Below the pieces are notes generated by a model, which searched no databases, was not told where the DNA came from, and saw only the letters and a program-made list of their open reading frames with translations. DNA of 64,000 nt. Source: Streptomyces malaysiensis subsp. samsunensis. Its GTDB lineage: Bacteria; Actinomycetota; Actinomycetes; Streptomycetales; Streptomycetaceae. Positions 43,176-52,721 of this stretch are shown here, in pieces; position 1 is the first letter of the stretch, and every line of letters begins with the position of its first letter. The translations under genes and the position numbers were made by a program. Location of the stretch: the NCBI RefSeq assembly GCF_024519315.1, contig NZ_JANIIC010000052.1, positions 1 to 64,000 of the forward strand, written 5' to 3'.

Positions 43176-44995
43176 GCGCGCGCTCCTTCGGCAGGATCTG
43201 CGGGATCTGCGGTGTCGGATGCGGATTCCGGGGAGGAGTCCTTGCTGGGGTTCTCGTCGGAGCCCTTGCCGGATTCCTGGGTGGACTCCCGGCCGGATTC
43301 CGGATCGGGTTCCGCTTCCGGGGCCGGAGGTGCGTCCGCCTGGAGACGGACGGCCAGATCGGCGAGTTCTTCGGGGAGCTTGGCGTACTCACTGCGGCCG
43401 AGCCCCGCCATCTCGACCACGGTGGTGCCGTCGTCGCCCGTCACCGCGCGCACCCACACCCGGCGGCGCTGGATGAACAGGGAGCCGGCCAGGCCCACCA
43501 GGGCGACGACGGCGCCGATGAGGGCGCCTTGGTCACCCGGCTTGTGCGAGATCTGGAAGCTGGCCCATTCCTTGACGCCGTCGAACGAAAGCGTTCCGGC
43601 GCCGTTCGGCAGCTTCATCGTGTCGCCCACACTGAGCGCCCGGGCGAACTTGGTCTTGCCGTCGGACTCCATGAACTGCTTCATCCGCGACTTGTCCAGC
43701 TGGTACACGCTCTGCGGAGTACCGCCGTCCACACCGAGGCTGCCGTGGTAGGCGGTCAGCACCAGGGTGGGATTGTCCAGCGCCGGGAAGACGGAGAACA
43801 TGCCCTGGCTGCGCACCCAGGTCGGCAGGAACTGCCCCTGGAAGCCGATTTGATCCTTCTTGCCGTTCTTGTCCCGGTAATCCGGGACCTTGATGACCAT
43901 GCTCTCGGTGAGGTTGGCCCCGTCGATCGGCAGCCCGACCACCGGGCCCTGGTGCACCACATTGCCCTTGCCGTCCCGGATGGTGACGACCGGCGAGTAG
44001 CCGTGGTTCAGCAGGAAGACCTTGTAGCCCGAGATCTCCAGCGGCTTGTTGACCTCGATGGAGGTCTTGCGGGAGGCACCCTCCGCACCGTCCCAGTAGG
44101 TCACATCGGCGCGGAAGGTGCGCGGGGTGCGCATCTGCGGGCCGCTGCGTTCATAGGTCGCGGTGAAGCGGTCCAGCTGGAAGCCGAAGGGGGCGAGGTC
44201 ATCGCTGTTGAACAGCTGCCCCGTCTTGATGTCGTCGTACTGGGTGAGGCTGTTGGAGAAGCCGCCGCCCTCGGTGACCAGGCTGCTGCCCTCGGTCTTC
44301 CACAGCTGGCCCGCGGCGAAGGACACCAACAGCACGATCAGCGCGATATGGAAGAGCAGATTGCCCACCTCGCGCAGATAGCCCTTCTCCGCGGCCACCG
44401 CGTCGCCCGAGGCGTGGGCGCGGAAGCGGCGCCCCTTCATGATCTTCCGGGCGGCGGCCAGCACCTGCTCCGGCTCGGCCTCACTGCGCCAGGTGGTGTA
44501 CGCGGGGAGCCGGGTCATCCGGCGGGGCGCGGCCGGCGGGCGGGAGCGCAGCTGGCCGATGAACTGCCAGGTGCGCGGCACGATGCAGCCGATGAGGGAG
44601 ATGAACAGCAGAAGATAGATCGCCGAGAACCACACCGAGCTGTAGACGTGGAACAGCTGGAGCTTCTCGTAGATCGGCGTCAGCGTCGGGTGCCGCTCCT
44701 GGAAGTCCTGCACCTTGAGCTGGTCGATGCTGGTCTGCGGGACCAGAGAGCCGGGGATCGTGGCCAGGGAGAGCAGCAGGAGCAGCAGCAGCGCCACCCG
44801 CATCGAGGTCAGCTGCCGCCAGAACCACCGGGCCCAGCCGAGCGGCCCCAGCGAGGGGATGTTGATCTCCTCGGCCGGGGCGGTGGACAGCTGCGACTCC
44901 GCGGCGCCGAGCTCGCGCTCCTCGGCGGTCGCGCCGCCCTCGGGCGGCGTTCCGGCCTCCTTGCCGGCCGCGGTGTCGGTATCGGTGGTGGACAT
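43172..44995 (-). CDS. resB: System II cytochrome c biogenesis protein ResB
   Basis: Encodes 607 aa. A ~50-residue hydrophilic N-terminus precedes the ResB core, with helices near residues 65-85, 118-138 and 212-232. A large extracytoplasmic domain follows, and a last helix near residue 515. A Glu/Asp/Ser-rich tail of ~60 residues ends the protein. With CcsB it forms the heme export and apocytochrome ligation complex. It overlaps ccsB by 4 bases and lies 3 bases after ccdA. Confidence 0.94.
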   Translation of the reverse strand: MSTTDTDTAAGKEAGTPPEGGATAEERELGAAESQLSTAPAEEINIPSLGPLGWARWFWRQLTSMRVALLLLLLLSLATIPGSLVPQTSIDQLKVQDFQERHPTLTPIYEKLQLFHVYSSVWFSAIYLLLFISLIGCIVPRTWQFIGQLRSRPPAAPRRMTRLPAYTTWRSEAEPEQVLAAARKIMKGRRFRAHASGDAVAAEKGYLREVGNLLFHIALIVLLVSFAAGQLWKTEGSSLVTEGGGFSNSLTQYDDIKTGQLFNSDDLAPFGFQLDRFTATYERSGPQMRTPRTFRADVTYWDGAEGASRKTSIEVNKPLEISGYKVFLLNHGYSPVVTIRDGKGNVVHQGPVVGLPIDGANLTESMVIKVPDYRDKNGKKDQIGFQGQFLPTWVRSQGMFSVFPALDNPTLVLTAYHGSLGVDGGTPQSVYQLDKSRMKQFMESDGKTKFARALSVGDTMKLPNGAGTLSFDGVKEWASFQISHKPGDQGALIGAVVALVGLAGSLFIQRRRVWVRAVTGDDGTTVVEMAGLGRSEYAKLPEELADLAVRLQADAPPAPEAEPDPESGRESTQESGKGSDENPSKDSSPESASDTADPADPAEGARA

Positions 44996-44998
44996 CGA

Positions 44999-45772
44999 TC
45001 AGATCCCAACGTTGAAGCCCTGAGCCCAGGTCTGCATGGAGCCCATCATGGTGTCCCAGACACCTGTGAGCAGCAGCACCCCCAGGGCGACGAGCATGCC
45101 GCCCCCGGCTCGCATCACCCAGACGTAGTGCCGCTTGACCCAGCCGAAGGCACCCAGCGCCCGGCGGTAGGCCACGGCGACCACCACGAACGGCAGCCCG
45201 AGCCCCACGCAGTACGCGGCGGTGAGCAGGGCCCCGCGCCCCGCGCTCGCCTCATTGAACGCCAGGGCGTTGACGGCGGTGAGCGTCGGCCCCAGGCACG
45301 GCGTCCAACCGACGCCGAACAGGGCGCCCAGCACCGGCGCCCCCGCGAGCCCCAGCGTGGGCTTGACGTGGAAGCGGAACTCCCGCTGACCGAAGCCCTT
45401 GAGGACCCCCATGAAGGCGAGGCCCATCACGATCGTGATGACCCCGAGCACCTTGGAGATGGTCTCCTTGTGCTCCTGGAGCGTCCAGCCGAAGTTGCCG
45501 AAGAGCGCGCCCCCGGAGACGAAAACCGCGGTGAAGCCGAGCACGAAGAGCGAGGCGCCGGCGATCATGCGGCCGCGCTTGGCCTCGGCCAGGTCCGTCC
45601 CCGTGACACCGGTGACATACGACATATAGCCGGGCACCAGCGGCAGCACGCAGGGGGAGAAGAAGGAGACCAGCCCGCCGAGCAGGGCGACCGGAAGCGC
45701 CAGCAGCAGCGCCCCGGTCAGGACGGTCTGGTTGGGATCGGTGGCGGCGGCCAGCATGCTCACGGAGGTCAC
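44999..45772 (-). CDS. ccdA: Thiol-disulfide carrier CcdA
   Basis: Encodes 257 aa with six transmembrane helices. It moves reducing power across the membrane to ResA and apocytochrome c. The two redox cysteines are in FFSPCVLPLVPGY near residue 41 and GVGWTPCLGPTL near residue 156, the hallmark pair of the family. GTG overlaps the resA stop by 4 bases. Confidence 0.95.
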   Translation of the reverse strand: MTSVSMLAAATDPNQTVLTGALLLALPVALLGGLVSFFSPCVLPLVPGYMSYVTGVTGTDLAEAKRGRMIAGASLFVLGFTAVFVSGGALFGNFGWTLQEHKETISKVLGVITIVMGLAFMGVLKGFGQREFRFHVKPTLGLAGAPVLGALFGVGWTPCLGPTLTAVNALAFNEASAGRGALLTAAYCVGLGLPFVVVAVAYRRALGAFGWVKRHYVWVMRAGGGMLVALGVLLLTGVWDTMMGSMQTWAQGFNVGI

Positions 45773-46386
45773 TTCTCCGCGATCAGCGGGGTGACCATCG
45801 AGCGCAGGCGCTCCTCGCTGAGCGGCGTCAGGGCGCGGGCCGCGATCCTGCCCTCCCGGTCCAGGACGATCGTCGAGGGGATGGCCTGCGGGTTGAGGCT
45901 GCCCTTGGGGAAGCGCAGCATGAGCTTCCCGATCGGGTCGTACAGGCTCGGGTAGTCGACGCCGTATTCCTTCTCGAACCTGAGCGCGGGGGCGCGGTTG
46001 GAGTCACGGGTGTTGATCCCGATGAACTGCACACCCTTGGCCTTGGTGTCCTTGGCGACCTTGGCGAGATTCGCCGCCTCGGCCCGGCAGGGGGCGCACC
46101 AGGACCCCCAGACGTTCAGGACCACGATCTTGCCCTTGTAGTCCGCCACATCCAGCGGCTTGTTCTCCAGGGTCTTCCCCGAGAGCTGGGGGGAGTCCTT
46201 ACGGTTCTCCTTGGCGACGGTGTCCACGCCGCCCTTGCCCTGGACGAACTTGGTGTCGGCGGAGCCGCCCGAGGTGCCGCCCCCGCCGCAGGCGGTCAGG
46301 GACAGCGCGGCAACCGTGGCCCCGACGGCCAGCACGGTTGCGCGACGACGGGTCGCGAGGCCCCGAGGGGCACGGCAGGCACTCAT
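45769..46386 (-). CDS. resA: ResA/TlpA-like thioredoxin lipoprotein
   Basis: Encodes 205 aa, probably a membrane-anchored reductant of apocytochrome c cysteines. The lipobox is ALSLTACGGGG near residue 33, so it is likely a lipoprotein. The thioredoxin motif is NVWGSWCAPCRAEAANL near residue 89, with an active-site CAPC. It heads the resA-ccdA-resB-ccsB operon. The ATG at 46386 has no ribosome binding site, so a leaderless transcript is possible. Confidence 0.93.
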   Translation of the reverse strand: MSACRAPRGLATRRRATVLAVGATVAALSLTACGGGGTSGGSADTKFVQGKGGVDTVAKENRKDSPQLSGKTLENKPLDVADYKGKIVVLNVWGSWCAPCRAEAANLAKVAKDTKAKGVQFIGINTRDSNRAPALRFEKEYGVDYPSLYDPIGKLMLRFPKGSLNPQAIPSTIVLDREGRIAARALTPLSEERLRSMVTPLIAEK

Positions 46387-46529
46387 GTGAAAAGTTTCGC
46401 ATGGCCCTTTTGGGGATCTTCGCCACCCCCCTCCGGGTACCAACCGCCGGGCCCCACGGGCCCTGCGGCGCGCCACCACCCCGGCTCCCCGCCCCGCACC
46501 GTCTCCGCTCCACGCCCCCGCCGACGGCG

Positions 46530-47717
46530 TCAGTCGTTGTTCGCGCTCCACGCCTGGCCCACGCCGAACCCGCGCAGTTCGGCCAGGACCGCGGGGTCCT
46601 GTGCGTCCAGCCAGTCGGTGAGCTGCTTGAAGGAGACCAGCCGGACGTCCTTCCGCTTCTCGTCGGCCATGTGCTTGAGCGCTTCCTCGACGGCGTCCAT
46701 ATAGATACCGCCGTTCCACTGCTCGAAGTGGTTTCCGATGAAGAACGGGGCGCGATTGGTCTCATAGGCGCGATTGAAACCGGCTATGTACGCGTCGGTG
46801 GCCTGTTTGCGCCAGCCCGGGTAGTTCGCGGGCGGGGCCTTGGTGGAATTCTGTGACTGGTTCGCCAGGATGTTGTAGTCCATCGAGAGCACCTCGAAGG
46901 AGTGCCCGGGAAAGGGAATCTGCTGAAGCGGGAAGTCCCACACCCCCTGCTTCTTCGAGGGCCACACCTGAAGTCCGCCCGGCGAACTGGCGTCATAGCG
47001 CCAGCCGAGCTCCCGGGCCGTCGGCAGCAAATTGGTCTGCCCCTTCAGACACGGAGTGCGGCCGCCGATGAGTTCCTTGTGGTAGTCGAAGGGCAGCGGT
47101 TCCACATCGGTGAAACGCGTATTCGTCCGCCACTCCGTGACGAAGGACACGGCCTGGTCGATCTCGGACTTCCACTGCGCGGGCGTCCAGTTCTCCACCG
47201 ATCCGCTTCCGGAGCAGAAGTGCCCGTTGAAATGGGTGCCGATCTCATGGCCCTCGAGCCATGCCTCGCGCACGTTCCGCAGCGTCTCCTTGATGTGCTC
47301 ATCGGTGAGATAGCCGATGTCGGAGGCGCCCACGGGGTTGTTCGGCGGCCGGTACAGCGACTTCTTCGACTCCGGAAGGCAGTAGATACCGGAGAGGAAG
47401 AACGTCATGGACGCATCGTGGTCCCGGGCCAGTTTGCGGAACCGCGGGAAGAGACCGTTGCCGACCTCTCCCGCGCCGTCCCATGAGAAGACCACGAACT
47501 GCGGCGGCTTCTGCCCAGGTTCCAGCCGCTCCGGCTTCGGGGCCTCCGGCCGCTTCTCACCCTGTGAAGTCGAGCCGTCACCAATCGGCTTCGCCTGGGT
47601 CGTCCTCGCGGGCTTCGGCGTACCGGATCCGGATCCCGAGGAGCAGCCGGCGACGGCCAGTGATGCCGCCGCTCCCACACCAAGACCGAGGATCCCCCTC
47701 CGGCTGACCTCACGCAT
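46530..47717 (-). CDS. Tat-type lipoprotein with polysaccharide deacetylase-like domain
   Basis: Encodes 395 aa. The leader carries twin arginines (REVSRRGILGLG) and a lipobox (LAVAGCSSGSG), so export by Tat and lipidation are likely. A Ser/Pro/Lys-rich linker follows. The domain shows FVVFSWDGAGEVGNGL near residue 74 and GHEIGTHFNGHFCSG near residue 158, which preserve the Asp and the HxxxH metal ligands of NodB-type deacetylases. The substrate, perhaps a cell-wall polymer, is unknown. ATG at 47717 follows TTGAGGACG. Confidence 0.85.
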   Translation of the reverse strand: MREVSRRGILGLGVGAAASLAVAGCSSGSGSGTPKPARTTQAKPIGDGSTSQGEKRPEAPKPERLEPGQKPPQFVVFSWDGAGEVGNGLFPRFRKLARDHDASMTFFLSGIYCLPESKKSLYRPPNNPVGASDIGYLTDEHIKETLRNVREAWLEGHEIGTHFNGHFCSGSGSVENWTPAQWKSEIDQAVSFVTEWRTNTRFTDVEPLPFDYHKELIGGRTPCLKGQTNLLPTARELGWRYDASSPGGLQVWPSKKQGVWDFPLQQIPFPGHSFEVLSMDYNILANQSQNSTKAPPANYPGWRKQATDAYIAGFNRAYETNRAPFFIGNHFEQWNGGIYMDAVEEALKHMADEKRKDVRLVSFKQLTDWLDAQDPAVLAELRGFGVGQAWSANND

Positions 47718-47974
47718 AACGTCCTCAATTCGCACTCGCCGCTCTGATTGCCCGGGGTGTCCGGACAACCCTGGAGATGGCGAGGCGAATAGCGAGGTTC
47801 CGAGGGAACGCGGTCAATTACACGGCGAGCACAATGTCTCCATTCGATGACATGGCCCATGGCCCGCCGGTCATCCCGCGGCCATGTGCCGGTCACGCAC
47901 ACCGCGGCCCCGCTCCGCCCAGGCGCCGTGGCCCCGGCGGCCGCGCTCGAGCGCCGTAGCCGCTGAAGGCCGTC

Positions 47975-48673
47975 TCAGGCCCCGTAGCCCTTGGAGGCCC
48001 CCTTCACCGGCTTGGCGCCCGCGCGCAGATGGGGCGGAACGAGATCACGGGCCGGTTCGCTGTAGCCCACCGAGACGATCCTGTCGCCCCGGAAGGTGAA
48101 GCTGGTGAGGCTGGCCAGCGTGCACTGCCGCCGGCGCGGGTCGTGCCACAGCCGCCGGCGCTCCACGAAGCTCCGCACGATCCAGATGGGCAGCTGATGG
48201 CTGACGCACACCGCCTCGTGCCCCCGCGCGGCGTCCCGCGCCCGGCCAAGCGCCGCCATCATCCGCACCACCTGGTCCACATAGGGCTCGCCCCAGGACG
48301 GGCGGAAGGGGTTGGCGAGATGGCGCCAGTTGCCCGGTTTGCGCAGCGCGCCGTCACCCACGCCGAAGGTCTTGCCCTGGAAGACGTTCGCCGCCTCGAT
48401 CAGCCGCTCGTCCGTGGCCACGTCCAGGCCGTGCGCCTTGGCGATCGGCGCCGCCGTCTCCTGAGCCCGCTCCAGCGGGGAGGCGACCACATAGGTGATG
48501 TCACGGTCGGCGAGGTGCTCGGCGACCCGGTCGGCCATCCGGCGCCCCAGGTCGGAGAGGTGGTAGCCGGGCAGCCTGCCGTACAGCACCCCCTCCGGGT
48601 TGTGGACCTCGCCGTGGCGCATCACATGGACGACGGTGATGTCGTTCTCGCTCTGTGTCATGTCACCCATCAT
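47975..48673 (-). CDS. Histidine phosphatase (phosphoglycerate mutase-like) protein
   Basis: Encodes 232 aa. The phosphohistidine motif is VVHVMRHGEVHNPEG near residue 14. The second histidine is in AVCVSHQLPIWIVRSF near residue 155. The substrate is not predictable; 2,3-bisphosphoglycerate is unlikely. It overlaps the hemL stop, and ATGs at 48673, 48670 and 48661 are all possible starts. A 28-base echo of its 3' end (GGCTACGG-type) follows the stop. Confidence 0.88.
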   Translation of the reverse strand: MMGDMTQSENDITVVHVMRHGEVHNPEGVLYGRLPGYHLSDLGRRMADRVAEHLADRDITYVVASPLERAQETAAPIAKAHGLDVATDERLIEAANVFQGKTFGVGDGALRKPGNWRHLANPFRPSWGEPYVDQVVRMMAALGRARDAARGHEAVCVSHQLPIWIVRSFVERRRLWHDPRRRQCTLASLTSFTFRGDRIVSVGYSEPARDLVPPHLRAGAKPVKGASKGYGA

Positions 48674-49986
48674 TCAGTGGCTTCGGCGGCGGCCCGCGCC
48701 GCCCCCGGCAGAGCCGCCGCCACCCGCTCCAGCGCCCGCTCGTCATGCGCCGTGGAGACGAACCACGACTCGAAGGCAGACGGCGGGAGGTAGACCCCCT
48801 GCGACAGCATCGAGTGGAAGAAGGCGGTGAAGCGGAACGCCTCCTGCGCCTTGGCCTTCTCATAGTCGGTGACCTCGTCGCCGGTGAAGAAGACCGAGAA
48901 CATATTGCCCGCGACCTGGACCCGGTGGTCCACGCCCTCCTTGGCGAGCGCCTCCGTCACCATCGCCCGCAGCCGCTCGGAGGCCGCGTCGACCTTGGCG
49001 TACGCCGCGTCGTCCAGCAGCCGCAGCTGCGCGACGCCCGCGGCCGTGGCGACCGGGTTCCCGGACAGCGTGCCCGCCTGGTAGACCGGGCCGGCCGGGG
49101 CCAGGCGCCCCATGACGTCCGCGCGCCCGCCGAAGGCCGCGGCCGGGAAGCCGCCGCCCATGACCTTGCCGAAGGTCATCAGGTCCGGCTCCACGCCGTC
49201 CAGCCCGTACCACCCGGCCCTGGAGACCCGGAAGCCGGTCATGACCTCGTCGGAGATGTAGAGCGCGCCATGGTCGGCGCAGAGCTGCTTGAGGCCCGCG
49301 TTGAACCCGGGCAGCGGCGGCACCACGCCCATGTTGCCCGGCGACGCCTCGGTGATCACACAGGCGATCTCCCCGGGGTGCGCGACGAAGGCCGCCCGGA
49401 CCGCCTCCAGGTCGTTGTACGGCAGCACCAGGGTCTCCCCCGCCTGCGCTCCCGTCACCCCCGGAGTGTCCGGCAGTCCGAACGTCGCGACGCCGGACCC
49501 GGCCGCGGCCAGCAGGGCGTCCACATGCCCGTGATAACAACCGGCGAACTTGATCACCTTGGCCCGCCCGGTGAAGCCGCGGGCCAGCCGGATCGCCGAC
49601 ATCGTCGCCTCGGTGCCGGACGAGACCAGGCGCACCTGCTCGACCGGGGCGACCCGGGCCACGATCTCCTCGGCGAGCTCGACCTCGCCCTCACCCGGCG
49701 TACCGAACGACGTACCGCGAGCGACGGCCGCCTGCACGGCCGCGATGACCTCGGGGTGGGAGTGGCCGAGGATCATCGGACCCCACGAGCACACGAGGTC
49801 CACATACTCGCGTCCATCGGCGTCGGTGAGGTACGGACCGTCACCGGACACCATGAACCGGGGCGTACCTCCCACGGCGCGGAACGCCCGCACCGGAGAA
49901 TTAACGCCGCCGGGCGTCACGACGGCGGCGCGATCGAAAAGCGTCTGCGAAACTGGGGCTGCGTACGGATAGCTCACGCAAGCCAT
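48670..49986 (-). CDS. hemL: Glutamate-1-semialdehyde 2,1-aminomutase
   Basis: Encodes 438 aa, the PLP enzyme that makes 5-aminolevulinate in the C5 route to heme. Motifs are VTPGGVNSPVRAFRAVGGTP near residue 23, SSGTEATMSAIRLARGFTGR near residue 122 and the PLP lysine in MTFGKVMGGGFPAAAFGG near residue 270. GTG at 49977 is an alternative start. It is near the cytochrome c genes, which depend on heme. Confidence 0.96.
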   Translation of the reverse strand: MACVSYPYAAPVSQTLFDRAAVVTPGGVNSPVRAFRAVGGTPRFMVSGDGPYLTDADGREYVDLVCSWGPMILGHSHPEVIAAVQAAVARGTSFGTPGEGEVELAEEIVARVAPVEQVRLVSSGTEATMSAIRLARGFTGRAKVIKFAGCYHGHVDALLAAAGSGVATFGLPDTPGVTGAQAGETLVLPYNDLEAVRAAFVAHPGEIACVITEASPGNMGVVPPLPGFNAGLKQLCADHGALYISDEVMTGFRVSRAGWYGLDGVEPDLMTFGKVMGGGFPAAAFGGRADVMGRLAPAGPVYQAGTLSGNPVATAAGVAQLRLLDDAAYAKVDAASERLRAMVTEALAKEGVDHRVQVAGNMFSVFFTGDEVTDYEKAKAQEAFRFTAFFHSMLSQGVYLPPSAFESWFVSTAHDERALERVAAALPGAARAAAEATE

Positions 49987-50216
49987 GTTGTCAGAGGCGG
50001 ACGAAGTCCTGCGGCCGGGCGTTTCACCGCCCGAGCGTGGGGGAGGTCTCTGTCACAGAGATCGGGTTGCGCGGTAGTGGCCGCGAGTGGTCGGGTGGAG
50101 ATATGCATCGCGGTGGCGAACTGGGTGAAGGGACCGATGACCGAGGCCCCGAGCGTGCCCGGCCCGGACGCCATCGGCGGGACGAGGCGGGCAGGGCAGG
50201 CAGGAGCGGGGGCCGC

Positions 50217-50651
50217 ATGGGGGTGACCTACAAGTACTTCGGTGCGCCCGACGGCGCCACCGCGGCCAGGGTCCCCATCTCCATGCGTCCCGAGGAGCTC
50301 GGCGGCGACGAGCTCGGCCAGGGCATGTTCACGAAGATCAAGCCGGAGACGGTCGCGGCGATGGTCCTCACCGGTATCGAGGGCGTCCCGCTCCACAAGG
50401 TCCCCCCGCTCGAACTGGTCGTCCTCCACCCGGATTACGCCGTGGTCAAGCTCCCGATGACCGCGGTGGACCCGCTGCGCGGCGTGGGCGAGGAGGCCGT
50501 GGGCGCCGCGGCCTTCATCTGGTCCACGGTCCCCGACCGCGGCGGCCCCCGGGACGCCTTCACGGTCTATCAGCTGCTGCACGAATGGCAGGACTTCAGC
50601 CACCGGCTGCACGAGGCGGGGCATCAGCCGTACTGCCTGGTGTGGCCCTGA
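50217..50651 (+). CDS. Conserved protein of unknown function
   Basis: Encodes 144 aa, soluble, with no signal or membrane helix. It starts MGVTYKYFGAPDGATAARVP. Mixed alpha/beta composition, and a late histidine/aromatic cluster (LLHEWQDFSHRLHEAGHQPY). I do not recognise a domain. Coding character and a GGAGCGGGGGCCGC upstream region support it as a gene. Divergent from hemL, and its stop region is repeated three times. Confidence 0.72.
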   Translation: MGVTYKYFGAPDGATAARVPISMRPEELGGDELGQGMFTKIKPETVAAMVLTGIEGVPLHKVPPLELVVLHPDYAVVKLPMTAVDPLRGVGEEAVGAAAFIWSTVPDRGGPRDAFTVYQLLHEWQDFSHRLHEAGHQPYCLVWP

Positions 50652-50708
50652 GGGCAGGGCCACGGCCCTGAAGCTGGAGCCATGGCCCTGAGCACAGGGA
50701 CCAGGGCT
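50640..50708 (+). repeat. Three-copy echo of the gene 3' end
   Basis: GGCCCTGA, which holds the true stop at 50649-50651, recurs with stops at 50669 and 50689. The period is exactly 20 bases. Each unit also carries GGGCAGGGCCAC-like filler. Confidence 0.75.
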
Positions 50709-50728
50709 TGGGCGCCGAGGCGCGGCCC

Positions 50729-51265
50729 CTACGCCGTGGACGCGGCGCGCAGCAGGCGGAGTTGGCCGATCTCGGTGGCGTTCTTCATCAGCTCGGCGTT
50801 CACCCACGCGACCATATGGGCGACGGTGTGCTCGGGGTCCCGGTCCCAGGGGAACGGCGCGATGCCGTCCAGGTCCTCCTCGGTGAGCCGGTCCAGTACG
50901 GCCGTCCACTGCGTCCGCAGCGCGCGCAGCCACTCGATGGCCGCCTTACCGTCGCCGGGCCAGCCGACCTCGGTGCGCTTCCGCGGCTCGCGCCCCTCCG
51001 CGTGGTCGAGGGTCACGCTCCACCACCAGCCGATGTGCCAGCTCAGCCATCCGATGGTGGGGACGGGCACGGGATCGGGCTCGGTCTCCGCCCAGTCCGG
51101 CACCCATGACCCGTCATTGGCCCGCCGCACCGTCCAACAGTGCGCCGCGGGCTCCCACAGGAAGTCCCCGGGCTCCAACCGCTCCAGGTGGTACTCGAAA
51201 AGCGACCAGGTCAGGTCGAACTGCCAGCGCAGTAAGGCACATCGGGAGGTGGCCGAAGTCGTCAT
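50729..51265 (-). CDS. DinB/YfiT-like family protein
   Basis: Encodes 178 aa, all-helical. Family histidines are placed as in DinB_2 proteins: SWHIGWWWSVTLDHAEG near residue 80 and TVAHMVAWVNAELMKNATEI near residue 147. Members are probable metal-dependent thiol transferases or hydrolases, often tied to mycothiol or bacillithiol in other species, but the role here is unknown. ATG at 51265 gives the normal N-terminus. Confidence 0.87.
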   Translation of the reverse strand: MTTSATSRCALLRWQFDLTWSLFEYHLERLEPGDFLWEPAAHCWTVRRANDGSWVPDWAETEPDPVPVPTIGWLSWHIGWWWSVTLDHAEGREPRKRTEVGWPGDGKAAIEWLRALRTQWTAVLDRLTEEDLDGIAPFPWDRDPEHTVAHMVAWVNAELMKNATEIGQLRLLRAASTA

Positions 51266-51365
51266 CGGCCGACCCTGGCACACGGCCCGATTCCCGCAAA
51301 GGGAATTTCCGACGGGGGCTCGGGGCCCGGGGCTCGGGGCTCGGGCACGCCCATGTGGGGCTCGC

Positions 51366-52721
51366 TCAGGGGGGATCGCAGGCCGGGTGGCCGGAGTCCG
51401 GGCCGTCGCAGAGGAAGTAGCCCGTCCAGCGGTAGGTGCTGTCGGGCACAGTGCCCGCGCCTCGTGCCCAGGTGGCCACCTGTTTGCCGTTGGAGAAGGT
51501 CAAGCCGCCCTGCCCGGCCTCCGGTTCGCGTTCCAGCAGGGTGGCAAGGCCATGGAGAAAGGACGCCCGGTCCGTGCGCTTCTTCCAGGACGCGATGACC
51601 TTGTCCGGTGTGGCAGCCGAGAGGCCCGTGCCGTCGAACCCCCCGCGGTCCATGGCGACTTCCATGGGGCGGAAGTTGCCCTCGCACGCGGCGTCGTGCA
51701 CCTCGTCGATGGACACCTCGTGGCGTTGGGTGCCATCCCCCATGTCGAAGGTCGAGTGGGCCTTGCCGCAGTCCAGGCCCTTGCCGTCGGGCAGGAGCCA
51801 GAAGGTCAGGCCCGCGATGGCGGCGAGGACCAGGGTGGCGGCGGCGAGCGTGCGCCGCCGTCCGCCGAGGCGCCGGGTTTCGGCCGCGGAGCCGGTCTCG
51901 TCCGTCTCCGGGGGTTCCTGGCGGGAAGCGCGGTTGCGGGCTATGGAGATATGGGCGCCGCGGTCGCGGTTCAGCTGCTGGGGGCGCGGGCGGTTCTTGC
52001 GCATCAGGGCGCGGTCCACGCGGTCGTACAGATCCGCCATGGTGAGCAGTTCCGGCGCGTCCGGGTCGCCCTCTTCGAGCAGGGCGATCAACTCGCCGGT
52101 GAAGGCCGGGTACCGCTCCCCACGGGGCGCCAGGGCCTGTCTGGTGGCGTGCGAGGCGGCGAGTACCGAGGTGCCCTCGACGTCGGCCAGCCGGATCGCG
52201 TCGGCATCGGCGGACAGGTGTCCGCGCAGGGCGGTGCCGCTGAAGCAGCAGTCGAGGATGACGACCTTACGGCGGACACGGGTGGCGCTCAGCAGGATCT
52301 CGCGCAGGTCGTCGTACTTCACCGCGGTGAACGACTTGTCCTTCGTCGTCTCCGGTACGGCCAGGTGTAAGTCACCGCTGAGCGGATAGAGCAGGCCGTG
52401 GCCCGCGTAGTAGACGACGAGCGTGTCCGTGGCCTCGGCGGCCGCGCGGTGGACGGCTTCCAGCATGCTGTCGCGCGTCGGCTGCGAGACGATCGCGCAA
52501 TGGTCCTCGGGGAGGCCCCACACCTCGGGATCCCGGAACAGCTCGGCCAGCCGCCGGCAGCCGACGGCCACCGACGGGCGGTCGTCCAGATGCCGCTGCC
52601 GGTCCCGTGCGGCGGCTCCACCGCGGGTGAAGGCGTGGGCCTCGATGAGGACCGCCCGGGACGCGGAGGGGTCGGAGAGCCGTCCTGCCGTGGCGTCTGC
52701 GGTGTGGGAACGCCGTGTCAT
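51366..52721 (-). CDS. EACC1-associated caspase with membrane helix
   Basis: Encodes 451 aa. Residues 20-235 are a caspase/metacaspase-like protease: the histidine in VVYYAGHGLLYP (His108) and the cysteine pair in VVILDCCFSGTAL (Cys158/159, the second likely catalytic). A basic linker leads to one transmembrane helix at about residues 291-310. The ~140-residue C-terminal region has five cysteines (LDCGKAH, DAACEGN, LCDGP, PACDPP) and no family I recognise. The ATG overlaps the EACC1 gene stop by 4 bases. Caspases paired with EACC1 are known predicted effectors of bacterial conflict systems. Confidence 0.88.
   Translation of the reverse strand: MTRRSHTADATAGRLSDPSASRAVLIEAHAFTRGGAAARDRQRHLDDRPSVAVGCRRLAELFRDPEVWGLPEDHCAIVSQPTRDSMLEAVHRAAAEATDTLVVYYAGHGLLYPLSGDLHLAVPETTKDKSFTAVKYDDLREILLSATRVRRKVVILDCCFSGTALRGHLSADADAIRLADVEGTSVLAASHATRQALAPRGERYPAFTGELIALLEEGDPDAPELLTMADLYDRVDRALMRKNRPRPQQLNRDRGAHISIARNRASRQEPPETDETGSAAETRRLGGRRRTLAAATLVLAAIAGLTFWLLPDGKGLDCGKAHSTFDMGDGTQRHEVSIDEVHDAACEGNFRPMEVAMDRGGFDGTGLSAATPDKVIASWKKRTDRASFLHGLATLLEREPEAGQGGLTFSNGKQVATWARGAGTVPDSTYRWTGYFLCDGPDSGHPACDPP

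Noticed and set aside
51266..51365. GGGGCTCGG repeats between the DinB and caspase genes as an echo array
   Set aside because: Short G-rich runs without a copied stop codon; not distinguishable from low-complexity sequence.
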